Positions 1 to 12,273 of a stretch of 64,000 nucleotides of DNA are shown piece by piece (the stretch's first letter is position 1; each line of letters starts with the position of its first letter). The stretch covers positions 1 through 64,000 of the forward strand of contig PYSS01000012.1 of NCBI GenBank assembly GCA_003049465.1, given 5' to 3'. Below the pieces are notes generated by a model. It was not told the origin of the DNA. It was given only the letters and a program-made list of their open reading frames with translations, and searched no databases. Source of the DNA: Magnaporthiopsis rhizophila (lineage: Eukaryota > Ascomycota > Sordariomycetes > Magnaporthales > Magnaporthaceae). A program made the translations under genes and the position numbers.

Positions 1-52
<52 letters not shown>
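1..52. repeat. Poly-A tract at the contig edge
   Basis: An uninterrupted run of 52 A opens the window and abuts coding sequence directly. Poly-A inside a reading frame for a membrane segment is unlikely, so this probably marks a sequence or assembly end rather than biology. Confidence 0.9.
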
Positions 53-55
<3 letters not shown>

Positions 56-571
56 GGCCTCTCCTCGGTCGTCATCATCATCGCCGTCTCCATCGCATTC
101 AGCTCCTGGGTCCGCGCCCTGCTGACCTACCTGATCCACGTCCCCATCCTGCTCCTGGCCGAGGCCACAAAGTTCCGCGAGCTCTGGGACTACCACGTCG
201 TGGACGAGGCCGAGCTGGAGAAGCGAAACGGCGCACTGCTCGACAAGGTGTCCAGGAAGAGGCGGGACCGGATGGAGCAGAGGAGAAGGAAGGAGGAGAG
301 GGCTGCCGGGAATACGAAGCAGACTGCTACTGCTGCTGCTGGTGATGGTGATAAACAGGGGCAAGAGCAGCAGCAAAAAGCAAACGACGCGGGTGCGGGG
401 CCGCCACCGGCGACGACGACGACGAATCTTAACGGGAGTGCCACCGCGAGAGGCGGACGAGCCGCTAGCAATGGGGTTGTTGGAAACGGCCAGAGGAGTG
501 GGCGTGGCTCGCCGGTGTCTCCGTTTCTCTCCTTCCTTCGGAGGAACCGGAGTGACATCAGCAAGGTCTAG
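53..571 (+). CDS. C-terminal fragment of an unrecognised multi-pass membrane protein (5' truncated)
   Basis: The open frame runs from the end of the poly-A tract to a TAG at 569-571, giving about 172 residues with no start. Two strongly hydrophobic stretches come first (residues ~1-17, rich in V/I/A, and ~25-36, ending near 'LLLAEATKF'). They are followed by a charged basic segment (KVSRKRRDRMEQRRRKEE) and a low-complexity tail rich in A, G, T, Q and S. This looks like the last one or two membrane helices of an integral membrane protein with a cytosolic basic tail. I do not recognise the family, and the missing N-terminal part would be needed. Third-position G/C preference supports real coding sequence. 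Confidence 0.6.
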
Positions 572-937
572 GAGGCGTTGTTTATTAAGGGGTTCGATTC
601 CAAAGTTGACTGGATACACGGGTTGGATCAAGGTGTGGTATTGGGTAATGTAATTCTGCTTCGGGATGGGTATCCCCGAGACTAAAAATGACAGTGTAGT
701 AACGCTTTGGCTTCTGTGCTCAGATTTCGCTTGCTCGGGGGCTTTATAAGCTTACTGGGACCCCTGCCGTAACCAAGAGGTTGGTTCGCAAGGACGCAGG
801 CGCACGGGATCTGTCGGGTGGCGATCATCCTGAAGTTTATTTCCACAGCAGATCGTCGACTCCATTTTTTTTTCGTTTTTATTTGCCCATCTTTTGGATA
901 ATGGTGTAAGATATTGTGTTTGGAGACATAAGAATAG

Positions 938-990
<53 letters not shown>

Positions 991-1505
991 AGAAAAGCGA
1001 AAACCGAATCCCATGAAGCATGGTGATTAGGTTGTTGTGTCGACCATCGCCGCATCGGTAGTGTTGTATGACAGCTGGAAATAACCTCAAGATCCCACGG
1101 AAATGACGAAGCAAAAACCCGGGATTACCATGTACAGAGTAGTATGTCGGCCACCATCCGATCCGACTTTACATCGAGGGCACCCTGGCCTGAAAGAATC
1201 AGGGTTTGACCCTGCTTTTTAGCACTCGCATGCTCGTCCTGTCGGGGGCGCCTGAGATCCGACGGCACTGGCAGCCGTTTGCATTGTGCCGCGCTCGGGG
1301 CGCTTCATTAATCGCCGGCGTTCACGACAAGCGCATGCAACGTCACGAATCAACGAACCGTTGGAAGCTGTTTTGGTGTGTATCCCATATGGTATTTTCT
1401 ATCAAGACGCTACAGTTGTCAAAATCAGCGGAGCCATCACGAGTCAAACTAACCACCACCAATAAACACCTCAAATCCAATCTCGAGCCACAAACGCACA
1501 CACAC
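572..1505. other. Intergenic region with a 48-nt poly-A tract
   Basis: This is the 3' flank shared by the convergent genes on either side. It holds an A48 run at 942-989. No coding ORF or RNA gene was seen. Confidence 0.6.
942..989. repeat. A48 homopolymer
   Basis: Uninterrupted run of 48 A. No flanking target-site duplication could be recognised by eye, so a retroposon tail is not demonstrated. Confidence 0.9.
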
Positions 1506-2519
1506 CTAAAGCCACTCGCTCTTTGCCCAATCCCACAGCTTCTCAGGCGGACATCCCAAGCTACACTCGACACCCTTATCCCGACCGCCCGGCGATGCGA
1601 CCTTTATAATATCCGTGATGGGGGTCGACCCCTGCAGCGTCACGAAGCTGAACTGCGCACGGGCGCCCCCGCCTCCTTGGTGGTCCGGGCGGCACTTCCA
1701 GACCATGTCCATGCTCCCCCGCAGCGCGCGCAGGTTGTCCAGCATGCCCTTGTGGCAGCCGTCGCGCTCGTCGCCCCAGCCGCTGGTCCAGACGTTGGCG
1801 ATCATGTGCCGGTCGCCGACCCACTCCAGGTCCGGGCGCCAGCCCTCGAGGCAGCAGTAGGAGCCGGACTTGCTGTTGCTGCTGCTGCTGCTAGCTGGCG
1901 TTGTGGGCTTTGCTGCTGTGGCGGTCGTGGTAGTGACCTGGGTGATGGTCACCGAGGCCGCGGTTATGGTCTTGGTGCCGGCGAAAAACCCAGAGCTGCT
2001 GCTGCTGCTGGTGGAGACGGAATCGGACGACTCGTCAATGCCCGTGATGTTGGCCACGACGGTGCGGTATATGGTCGACGTGTCTACCGACCCCACCGCC
2101 TTGCGCGTGACGGTCGGCCCGGCCGTCAGGATCGTCCGTGTGTATCTGAGCCCCGGTACGGTGACGGTGGCCGGCCTGCCGCGGACGGTTGTGGCTATGG
2201 GCAGCACGGCCACCAACGTCGTCACGCTCGGGACGACCTGCACCTGCACCTGCACCACGCTCTGCGTGACGGTCACGGTCACGGTCATGGTGGAGGGTGC
2301 GGCGGGCGCTGCTGCTGCTATTTGATGGCCGCCGTCCATGCCCCGCGCGGCGGTGATGATAGGCAGCGGCACCGCGACGACGGGGCCGCCGTCTCCGCTG
2401 TCCGGCGGGCTCGACAGCGTGGTGGCGGACATGGCCTGGCGGGGCGACGCCGTCTTGTTGCCTCGTGCCACGCCTGGGACGGCCGCCAGGACGGTCGCCG
2501 CCTGGGTGGAGAACCGCAT
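1506..2519 (-). CDS. Putative secreted Ser/Thr-rich protein with Cys-rich C-terminal domain
   Basis: Single-exon frame of 337 aa, ATG at 2519-2517 and TAG at 1508-1506. The N-terminus (MRFSTQAATVLAAVPGVARG) resembles a weak signal peptide. Residues ~75-150 form beta-prone V/T-rich sequence (TVTVTVTQSVVQVQVQVV). Residues ~165-215 are a Ser/Thr-rich linker, probably O-glycosylated. The last ~115 residues form a compact domain with six cysteines (a CC pair in 'YCCLEGWRP', one in 'DGCHKG', one in 'WKCRPD', two in 'CSLGC') and several Trp. This layout fits a secreted or wall-associated protein. I do not recognise the C-terminal domain. Repetitive composition keeps another long frame open on the opposite strand (1206-2570), but codon bias and the signal-like start favour this strand. 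Confidence 0.65.
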   Translation of the reverse strand: MRFSTQAATVLAAVPGVARGNKTASPRQAMSATTLSSPPDSGDGGPVVAVPLPIITAARGMDGGHQIAAAAPAAPSTMTVTVTVTQSVVQVQVQVVPSVTTLVAVLPIATTVRGRPATVTVPGLRYTRTILTAGPTVTRKAVGSVDTSTIYRTVVANITGIDESSDSVSTSSSSSSGFFAGTKTITAASVTITQVTTTTATAAKPTTPASSSSSNSKSGSYCCLEGWRPDLEWVGDRHMIANVWTSGWGDERDGCHKGMLDNLRALRGSMDMVWKCRPDHQGGGGARAQFSFVTLQGSTPITDIIKVASPGGRDKGVECSLGCPPEKLWDWAKSEWL

Positions 2520-3723
2520 GTCGCTTGTGCGGTGGTGAAAAACAGTCCGTCGAGACGAATGTCTACCTAGATGCCTTCACGAAGCAATTGCTTGCGAACC
2601 TATTTCCGGTCTGCTGATTCTAGCACATGGCCCAGGCCAGGCAGGCCGCACCGGAGCACCTACGAACCGGGACGAACTACGCTCCAAAGTATACACTGCA
2701 TATACCTTTCTCCGGCTGCATCCTGTTTCCCCATCACGGCCCCTTGAGTTTATCGGCGCCAGCAAAGGGTAACTCTACGATTATTTGTGGTTTTGCCTCG
2801 CGAGGCTTGGGCTGCCGCAAAGGCTGATTGTTTTGCTTTGGGTATGGTGAAATACACGTCCATCGCAGCAGCCTTGGGGGAAAATTGCTTGTGAACTGTT
2901 CTTTTTTTTTTTTTTTTTTTTTTTTTTCCGCAATAGAAAAGCACGACCACGTTTTGTGAACACCCTGGTGACATACAATCAAGAAGGCGGAATGAGGTCG
3001 GATTCGGATTGCAGCGCGGCCGACGTCCATGATGGTGGGTCCACAATCCTCTCACAACCCTCCCGGAACAAAGTGCCGCGGCTTCAGGGGTTGACCCGTC
3101 CACCCCGCCCATCTGAACCTAACCCCCCGTATCGTCGAGGCCGCCTAATCTCGGATCCCTCTCCACAGAGCAATGCTGGGATCCTGCAGGACCCAAAAAA
3201 AAAAAAAAAAAAAAAAAAAAAGCAGGGTTCAGGATCCCCACTCTACCGGACACGCAACCCCCATAACCCTGGAACAGGTCCAGTCGGAGAGGGCACCTGA
3301 GACGGGGATGCCGGTCCGCAGGATGCTTGCACTCTAGAGTGGGGGAAAGAGGGGAAGAAGAGCTGCATGCACTCCCTCCTGCGTTAGCCCACACACCACG
3401 AGATAGCGGGTTTGTTTGTCTTTTTTCCTTTTCTCGCCTTATGTACATAAAATTCCGACCATGATACATGAAACTGTGAACCAACCAGAGCGTGTTAAAC
3501 CGCGTATCATACACATATCCAAACCCCCCACCATTAAGCCCTGGCGCCGGTCACGGTAAAATGTCGGTGAAAAGCCGCCGCTTGCAGTTCGGGTCACTGT
3601 TGAGCATGTAGTGCTCCAAGGACTCGAAACAGCACGCCAAAGCCTTGTAGAAGTAGAACGTCGTCCAAGTGGACATCTCGGCATAAAAATCGCACAAAAC
3701 CAACCCCCTCCTTACTCTTCTCC
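2520..3723. other. Intergenic region with T26 and A27 runs
   Basis: This spans the promoter side of the secreted-protein gene and the 3' flank of the rhodopsin-like gene. It contains T26 at 2902-2927 and A27 at 3195-3221. No coding ORF with supporting features was seen. Confidence 0.6.
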
Positions 3724-5239
3724 TTATTGCCGTTGCCCCGTCTGAACCGATATCTCGGTCGTCATGACGATGCCTCCCATGTTCTGTGACTGTAGCTGCT
3801 GTTCCTGCTCCTGCTGCTGCAGCTGCTGCAACTGCAGATGGTGATAGTACTGCTGCTGCTGCTTCTTCTCGCTGCCGGCGCCGCCGCGCGCCCCGCCGTT
3901 CTGCGCCTGGTCCGCCGTGGCGTTTGCGTACATGCTGGCGGCGATGCTTCCGGGGGTGGTGAGGTCGCCGAGCGCGAGCTCCTCGGTGCTGATGCTGGCG
4001 GTGCGGTTGCGCTTGCTGGCCGACGACGACGTGCCGACGCCGCCGCCGTTCTTGCTGGCGCTGAAGTTGGTGGCGCGCGGGCTGGCAAGCGTCGAGCCGC
4101 CGTAGCGCAGGTAGGCGCTGCGGTCCTTGGAGGCGCGAGTGAGGCCGAGCCCGGGGAGGAGGCGGGCCAGCAGCGAGCGCAGCGTCGGCAGGCACGAGGC
4201 GATGATGGAGACGTTGAGCTCGATGCACGACCAGATGGCCGCCCCGATGTTCTCCCACGACGGGTCCTGGCTGACGACGCCGGCGTGGAGGGTGAACAGG
4301 CGGTAGATGGAGATAATGCAGACGCTAGGGAGAAGGGAAGGATGTTGTTAGCGAGTGTTTGATTCGTTTCAGCAGTGCCGTCTCCACACAGCCCCTGGAC
4401 GGCTTAGGGGTGCTTGATGTTTGACTTACAAGAAGCCTAGGCAAAAGATGCCCATAACCATAAGCTTCTGCTTGATAGGAAGCTGAAGCTTCCACACCGA
4501 CGGAAGTGGGATGCAGAAGATGGCAATATCGGTAGCCATGCTCATGCCCGAAGAGAGATACCAAATGGACAGGGTATCGAGGCACTTGTTGGCCATAGAG
4601 GGGACGATGAAGCTGATGGGCAGGCATGCGAAGCTCAGCAAAAGGGCCTGGACGACGGCCCAAACGCAAACGTAGATAGTGGACCAAAAGCAGATCTTTT
4701 GGACGACGGCGTCCTGGAAGATTCGCTTGAACTGGAACAGGAAGCCAAGCTTGACCACGTTCATGGCCATGTTGTAGAGGAGGATTGCGGCCAAGAGGTA
4801 CTGTGCGGAGCAAACGATTAGCCTCCCGTAGGTGCGAGATCAGGGACTGGGGATCCCGGGAGAGGAGCCTACCTTCAGCTGCTCCACGCCTTCTTCCGCA
4901 CCAACTGTTGCCTGATGTCTGCCCATGCCATACTTGACCTCGAAGTTCAAGCAAACCGAGTTCCCAAGCGAGAAGATCTGGGTTCGCGCCGATGGGACGT
5001 CAGAGAATGGTCTCGCTACTGTGAAGCGCAGGTTCCAAAAATGCCCAGATTGGAGGCGGCACACTCACAGTCGCGACCAGCATGGCCCAGTCATCCTTGC
5101 CAATCGCCTTCAGGATCACTCCGCGCGTGTAGAAGCGAAGTATGAGGAAGACGAGGGCGCCGCCGCCGAATGCGATGCCGATGCTGGACACCATGGGCCC
5201 GTTGGTCTCGGCCAACTGGGCTGGCGTGAGGTCGGCCAT
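3724..5239 (-). CDS. Fungal rhodopsin-domain (PTH11-like) seven-helix membrane protein
   Basis: Four exons with GT-AG borders give a continuous 415-aa product: 5239-5069, 4977-4873, 4800-4430, 4324-3724. All phases fit. The N-terminus 'MADLTPAQLAETNG' leads into helix 1 with the family-like 'LRFYTR' and 'KDDWAMLVA'. Helices 2-7 follow, with loop motifs such as 'NFEVKYGMGRH' and 'LAAILLYNMAMNVVKLGFLFQ', and 'SWENIGAAIWSCIELN' near the end of the 7TM core. The remaining ~150 residues are a cytosolic tail with Ser-rich and Gln-rich parts (several QQ/QQQ runs). The fungal integral-membrane rhodopsin-like family includes PTH11-type putative GPCRs, but members without a CFEM domain, like this one, are mostly uncharacterised. 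Location is probably the plasma membrane. No ligand can be inferred. Confidence 0.88.
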
Positions 5240-8200
5240 GGTTTCTGTTGGTGTTTTGTCTCGTCTCTCTTTCTTCCCAGTTCGCTGGCGTCTGTTTGGT
5301 CCTCGGCGGCCGCGAGGTTGGGGGAGGGTCGTGTTAGGCGCACGTCTCGGGCTGGGAGCTGCCGGAACCGGGTTCAGGCGTCGGCCAGCGGGCGTACGGG
5401 ATTCCAAATGCCGGTGCTATTTTCCGCCCCCTTTTTTTTTTTTGCTTCCGTCCCGGCAAGGTGACCAAGTGAGGGGCGGGGAGGGCTGGGTAGGGCTCGC
5501 AGCCGTACGGGTTGTTGCGGACGGACCACGCAAAAATAGGTAATCGTCAAAGTTCCGTGGGGATGATGTCTGGCGTGGAGAGGGATCGGCGTGTTTATAA
5601 TCCCCGTCGTGCTTTGCGTGAGTGATGGATCGTGGAGATCTGGTCCCGCACGGGCCACCCCTGCGCAGAGCCGTCGAGGGAGAAGGAGGAGGGGTACTAA
5701 TGTGTGATGGCGTGCCGGCGCGTGTATGCAATTGAAAAGCAAGAGGCGGGATATGACAGCCTTGGCAGGTAGGTTTAAGTCCCCTGGACGGGCGCATATA
5801 ACACGCATATAAGCGAGGGAGTTGGAGGAGGACGTGCCTTGGCGGCAGAGCCTCCGAGATTTCCAGCAGCAGGTAGCACCACGACCGGGTCCTGTGCTCC
5901 TGGCTCGTCTGGGGTGTATGGAGGTAATGTGACGTTTATTTTGCTTTCGCTATCGCTCTCCCGCCACAGTGTGGCAAGTTTTGGTTGGTGGGAGCCGACG
6001 ACGTGCTCGTCCGGTCCTTCTTTCACACCTTTTTGCAAGGTCAGGGCCTCCGGAAATTCCCTTGGATATTTTCTTTCTACTGGCTAAATGCCAGGGGCAG
6101 TTACGTAAAGCCAGGGAAAACCGAGTATCAGGCACTGATACAAGGGGGTGGCGGCTCGATCAATGGGTGAGGTTGCGGTGGGTAGGCTGCGCCTCACCCC
6201 GGCTTCCGCGACATCTCGGTACCAGCCAGGCCAACCACGGTAGGAAAACGGCCAGGTTTACAATGCCGCCGGCACGTCCGTGCTGAGCAGGCTTGGACTC
6301 GGCCCTTTTTTCCCACTCGGGCGGCGTCACCTCCCGTCGGTCGGTCGGGGTGCGGTGGCAGTCACATGCCCCTCTCCAAGGCACCCCAACGTCTGGGTCG
6401 TCACCACGCTGGTGGAGGAGGCATTCCCACTGAGAGCGACCTGATGCCGTTTCTGCCATCCGCGTGGTATGCCCCTTTTCTCGAGGTCGGCAGGAGCAGT
6501 CACCAGTGCGACCCTCGGCGGGCCAAGAAGCCAGGAAGAGCTTGGGGCGAGGGGTGTGATAAATTTGCGACAATGCCTGCACGTCAGGGAATCTGACTCG
6601 AGGAAGTTGCCTGGATGGGATGGTGATGCCACCGACCCTGCTGCCAAGCAACAATGTTGCGACCAATCAGGACCCGCTGCGTCGGATCCTGGTTTTGGAG
6701 ACGGTGGAAAGAAGAGGGAAAAGGAAGCGAACCGGCGCGAGGTTGAAGGGAGTTCGGGAAGAATACTAGTATGGCATGTAACTCGTTATGGAACGCTTTC
6801 CAAAAGCGCAGCATATCTAGAAAGATCCCGTAGTCGACTCGGGGCTGACTGCTGTGCCTTGTTCCGCTGGGAACTAGAGGTAGGTAGGTGGACTGTTATT
6901 CCCGAGGAAATGCTGCTTCAATGACGATGCTCCCAGAGAAAGTGATGGAGTGGACACGGAAAAATGACTGGCGGCGGGGTAGCCGCGTATGTTGTCTCAA
7001 ACGCCGTAGGAGCCAGAGACAGGACTTCGGCTCCAGCTCACAAGCTCTTGCTACAAAGCCAGGGAGATCAGCGCGAAACCGCCATCCGAGCAGGCGTGTT
7101 CGAGGGGGCCACCACCGGTTTTCCATCCGGCCAGTGACTGGGCCACCTGTTTGGCGCGGCATTTGCGACTCCCGGAGTATCCGCGGGTTACATCCAGGCC
7201 CATCGCCTGTGTGTCCGGAGGATCAAAAAAGGAGAAGGAGGAAAAAAGGGCTCGTTTGCAAGTCCCGCTGTGCCAATGGACGGTGGATACTCGGAATGTA
7301 GCGATCCTTGGTTCGCAAGGCCGTGCGCTGCCATTGCAGAGATGCGTTGTTGGTGGCCATTCTTTGTTGGTGGTGAACGTTGAAATTGTGTGGTGGAGAT
7401 GCGGGAGTCTGGGCTCTGTGCTGTTGGGGGAGGCCGGCGGGAAGCTAAAGCCCAAGGCCAAGTGTCATCAATAGCGTCGAGGACAAGAAAAAAATAAAAA
7501 TGGAAACCTGTAGGTAGGTGGTATGGGTCCTCCTTGTAGCGAGGCGGCGGGGAAGCGGCCAGCGCAAAAGGACTGGACGTGATTGCTGCGGGGCTGGGCT
7601 GGGTGGCGCAATGTCGGCGGCCCGCCGAAACGGCCAGCCACAGAGGGGAGGTTCTCCGCTTCACCGTGGGCGATATCACGTGGAACCCTTATGACGCGAC
7701 GTCTAAGAGCGGGGTTTGCGCAGGTGAGAGTCGGGGTCCTGCCTGTTTAAGCGACCTGCATTCGCCGACGGACCAGATATCCGCATGCGTATGCCCGATG
7801 AGCGCGCCATCCGGATCCGGATCCCAACCTCTCCAGAGCAACGATATTCCTGGCGTGCCCGGACGCTAAGAAATAGTGTAAACTAGACCCTGCGGCGATG
7901 GCCATCTGGCTCCACACACTCTTCGGACATCTTTGCTTATATGGTAGGTACCTATAGGTGTGCCTACTTATACTCGTCCTCCGCTTTCTGATTTATCCCA
8001 TCGATTCCCCGCTCCAAATGTCACCATTTGCTTGACTATCTTTTCGCTTACACTGATGAGCCCCTATTCTGCGCTGCCAATATCTGGGTCCCCTTCCTTC
8101 AAAAGGTGGAGGATTGTTCCTTTGATGAAGCGGAGCAGAGGCTGGCCGGCCCTGTACCGACACAAATATTGAATATTTGTGCACCTGGCTATCCCCTAAT

Positions 8201-9602
8201 GACAGCACCCATTACTGTTGGTCCGCATCTCTTTAGCGCGGCGCATCTCCGTAGCGCGGCGCTACCGGGGACTTTGCGGGGACGTGTCAAACAGCCCAGT
8301 AACCAGCCCGGCGCTCCATTAGACCCGATCCTATCACTGCGCTTGCGGCGGCCCAAAATTTCGCTATCGAGTGTGTCCTTGCGCCATCGCAGGGCCTTTG
8401 TTGAGCCCTACCAGCGTCCCGAGTGCCTTCCTTCTCTGGGGATGCACGGGTCAAAAGCACCCGTCGCCTCGGGGCACCTACCAGATGCTGGCCTTGTCTG
8501 CTGGCCTCCACCAACAACACAACCGGGCACACGAGAACTGCCCGGGCACTCGCTGCCTTGGCCTCGGACCGGGGATGTGCTCCGTCCGCCAACTGGCCGA
8601 CGTACTTACTCATGTACCCTGCATGCACTTTCGAGCTAGGTGGAGCGCACTTACAAGCTCAAGCCGTGTTGTGATGCCGATGCCTTTGCGCAAGAGTTGT
8701 ATTTTCTCCCTTGATCCGGCCCGCTATTCTCCTCTGGGTGAGAGGAAGCAGAGAGGAAGGCTTCTAGAACGGCTTTGCGCACGGCAGTGCGGCATCTACA
8801 TTAAACTCGATCTTCGCTTGCCTCCACCCGGCGTCCTGGGTCTGCATTTTGCTCTCGACAGGTGGGCCGGCAGAATCTTGATGCCGGCTTGGCGCCACGC
8901 GGTCTCGCGACTCCTTCCTGTCTCGCTAGCAAGAATCCCCCGAAAACCCCTTCATGATGCAGGGTCCTGATTCCACAGTTCCGGAGGCTTTCGTTTTGCA
9001 TCAATCCACCCGTACCATCATGGTTCTGAAAAAAACAGCTGTCAGGCCCCTCTTAATCTGGAACATGGACGATATTGACCGGCTGTTTTGTTTGATTGCG
9101 TGCTGCTTGGTAAGATGCGCCCGCTCCATGCTGGCTTTCGGACAATTTCCGGTCAGCTTCAGAAGAGCACAGCCCGGCTGAATAGGGGGGGTCGGCCGTT
9201 GGCTCCAGCGGACCTCCAGGCGCAATTGGTCGGGGCTGCGTGGTTCCCTCTTGGCTCCACCAAGCGCTGGCGGTGGGACATTGGAACATGTGGGCAACAA
9301 CGCCAGCCGCAAGCGTTACCGCCCCCAACCCAACCCCCGGCTGTATGCAAGAGAAGGCCGGGCATGCATCCAGGCAGCTTCCTTCCACGCTGGTGGAAGC
9401 TGTAGCACGAGGGCAGACCGATCCACCGAAGCAAAGCGCCTGGTCTGGGCGGACAACCCAACCACCCGCGTGGCGGGCTGGCTATAACTACACTATCCCC
9501 GTCCATCGTAGCTCTCACCATGTTCCTCTTACCTCACCGTCGCTCACATCATTGGCTAAATCGTCACTCTTTACTATTCCCAGCCACTAGCAGTCAGCAA
9601 CA
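5240..9602. other. 4.4-kb region without a supported gene
   Basis: This lies between two divergent genes. No ORF shows codon bias, domain motifs or consistent splice sites. A TATAAA on the minus strand (5599-5594) could serve the rhodopsin-like gene. A perfect 6-bp stem (GTAGCG/CGCTAC, 3-nt loop) lies at 8251-8265. A T12 run is at 5432-5443. An undetected non-coding RNA or a multi-exon gene of tiny exons cannot be excluded. Confidence 0.5.
9481..9490 (+). promoter_or_regulatory. Possible TATA box of the GMC oxidoreductase gene
   Basis: 'GCTATAACTA' lies about 115 nt upstream of the ATG at 9603 and is followed by a pyrimidine-rich leader, a layout common for highly expressed fungal genes. Confidence 0.4.
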
Positions 9603-11537
9603 ATGAAGTTCTTCCAGTCGGGTATGGCCCTCGCGGCCTTTGCTGCCGTCGCCTGCGCCCAGAAGAAGCACTCCTACGACTACGTGAGTAATTTAGGCTC
9701 GGTCACTGACACACAACTCACCCACACACCCAACCCACACCCACTTGCTTTTGGTTCGCACGGACTGCCGCAGAATGCGAGGTTGTTTTTTGAGACGTTT
9801 GCCCAACCAACTTTCACACACTCTGACGCCATTTACTCCGCCGAATAGATTATCGTGGGTGGCGGCACTGCCGGCTCGGCCCTCGCCACGCGCCTGAGCC
9901 AGGGTCTTCCCGATGCCAGCATCCTCCTCGTCGAGGCCGGCCCTTCGGCTCTCGACGACCTGAGGATCAACGTCCCTGGCATGCGCGGTGCCCTCCTGGG
10001 GTCCAACCTGGACTGGAACTTCACCACCATCGCGCAAGAGAACCTCGAGGGGCGCTCCGTCCCCGTCAACCGCGCCAAGGTCCTCGGCGGCTCGTCCGCC
10101 ATGAACTTCCTGTGCTACGACCGCGCGTCCGCCCCCGAGTATGACGCCTGGGCCCAGTTCGGCAACGCCGGCTGGGGCTGGGACGCCATGATCGGCGCCA
10201 TGACGCGGTCCGAGAACTTCACGGGCACCGACGACGACGTGCACGGCCGCAGCGGACCCATCCGCAACCTGTACAACCGCGTCAGCTACCCCGTCGTCGA
10301 CATGTGGACGTCGACCTCGGCCAACGCCGGCCTTCCCGTCACGGAGCGCAAGAGCATGGGCGGCGACAACATCGGCATGATGTTCCAGCCCACCAACATC
10401 AACGACGACAACAAGACGCGCTCCTACGCGGCCAACAGCTACCTGCCCCTCGCCGGCCCCAACCTCGAGGTCCTCACCAGCACCCAGGTCGAGAAGGTCA
10501 ACCTGGTCGGCTGCAAGGCCGGCATGTACAAGGCCAAGGGCGTCACCCTGCCCAACGGCAAGGTCATCAACGCCGTCCGCGAGGTCGTCGTCTCGGCCGG
10601 CGCCGTCCAGAGCCCCGGCCTGCTCGAGCTGTCTGGTGTCGGCCAGCCCGCCGTGCTCAAGGCCGCCGGCGTCACGCCGCTGATCGATCTCCCCGGCGTG
10701 GGCGAGAACTACCAGGACCACATCCGCATGTCCAACACGTACCGGCTCAAGGAAGAGGTCGACTCGTTCGACAACCTCATCTACGACGCCGGCGGCAAGA
10801 ACGCCACGGGCGAGCTGCAAAAGTGGCTGTCGGGCGAGCGCTCGCTGTACGAGTACACATCCAAGGCCTACGGCTTCCTGACGTGGGCGCAGCTCGGCGT
10901 GGCCGACAAGATGAAGGCCGCCGCCGTCTCGGTGGCGAGCACCAGCAACGTCGTGGACAAGAAGAAGCTCGAGTACCTGGGCAACTCGCGCGTGCCGTCG
11001 GTCGAGTACGTCCTTGACGCCAACTACGTCGGCGCCTTCGGCTACAAGGGCGGCAAGTACATCACCATCTTCACCACCGTCATGCACCCCATGTCGCGCG
11101 GCAGCGTGCACATCGACCCCAAGGACCCGCGCGGCAAGCCCGTCATCGACCCCAAGTACCTCAACAACGAGTACGACGTGCTCGGCCTGGTCGAGGGCGG
11201 CAAGCTGGCACGCCGCATCGCCCAGACCGAGCCCATGGCCTCGACCATCCAGGCCGAGACCGAGCCGGGCCCCGAGGTCGAGTCGGACGAGCAGTGGTCC
11301 ACCTTTGCCCGCAAGGCCGCCCTCACCTTCAACCACCCGCTGGGCACCTGCCCCATGCTGCCCCGCGCCGACGGCGGCGTCGTCGACGCCGACCTGCGCG
11401 TCTACGGCACCACCAACCTGCGCGTCGTCGACAACAGCATCATCCCCATCGTGCCCTCGGGCCACCTCCAGACCGCCGCCTACGGGATTGCAGAGATCGC
11501 CGCGGCCAAGATGATTGCCGCCGCCAAGAAGCACTAA
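9603..11537 (+). CDS. Secreted GMC-family FAD oxidoreductase (AA3-like)
   Basis: Two exons, 9603-9683 and 9849-11537, with GT-AG borders in phase 0, give 589 aa. A clear signal peptide (MKFFQSGMALAAFAAVACAQ) is followed by 'YDYIIVGGGTAGSALATRL', the N-terminal ADP-binding motif of GMC enzymes. That motif is only completed by splicing, which confirms the intron. 'AKVLGGSSAMNF' is the first GMC signature, and 'GAVQSPGLLELSGVG' corresponds to the second. The two active-site histidines are H523 (in 'NHPLGTC') and H566 (in 'SGHLQTA'), spaced 43 residues apart as in glucose oxidase. The family oxidises alcohols or sugars, passing electrons to O2 or quinones. Substrate (aryl alcohol, glucose or another) cannot be decided here. 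Secretion suggests a role in plant-biomass attack or redox chemistry outside the cell. Very high third-position G/C suggests strong expression. Confidence 0.95.
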
Positions 11538-12239
11538 AACACAGATTACCTGATTGCTTTATTTTTACGCCTTGCGCTTGCTTGCTTGCTTTGCGACACC
11601 TTTGTTAAGCGCACTCTTGCCAAGTTATATGGGTGGATTTATGCATGTTTTTTAATCTGTTTTTGGTGGCCAACTGTGCGTTCTCTTCCCCTTGTCCAAA
11701 TAATACCCCTAGACGCGTGATCCCCTGGAACATACCTACCTATATACATCTACCTAGCTATCTATTTAGTTGCATGCGAATGTACTTCATTTGAGGCTTG
11801 CGTTGTTGTTTTGCATCTGTTCTACCATTTTGGAAAACATTGTCGATGATGAAGTCCCAACTCTGGTCACCGCAGCTGTAGCGTGCCAACCGTGTGTCCA
11901 AAATAGGGTCCGCCTGGGCAGACAAAGTTGCCTCGTGGTGCGTCGTATGCAGCCAAAGACAGATCGAGCAGCCATCCCATGACAAAAATGCTTTGTACAC
12001 CGTAACCGTTAAGATCCCCCGCTTTTCATCCGAACACTCCCCATACTGGATAAATTTATTTCCCTCATAATGCCAGATTTTGAGTTCGTCCAGATCTAAC
12101 GTTGATGATCCTGGATACGTGTACTATACATACTTTCGTCCGGTCCCTGCGTCACCACATGCATCTGCTTCCCCTCACGTCAAAACTCCAACTGCCGGCA
12201 TCCGGACAGAAGATTAGCCTGCATGTAGGCTCCCCCGGG

Positions 12240-12273
<34 letters not shown>

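Noticed and set aside
942..989. A48 as the tail of a retroposed gene
   Set aside because: No coding remnant or target-site duplication recognised next to it.
1206..2570. 454-codon open frame on the plus strand
   Set aside because: Mirror frame of the secreted Ser/Thr-rich gene; Ala/Arg/Gly/His-rich without domain features.
9693..11534. 613-codon open frame on the minus strand
   Set aside because: Antisense shadow of the GMC oxidoreductase caused by strong third-position G/C; composition is Asp/Gly/Val/Ala-rich and no motif was seen.
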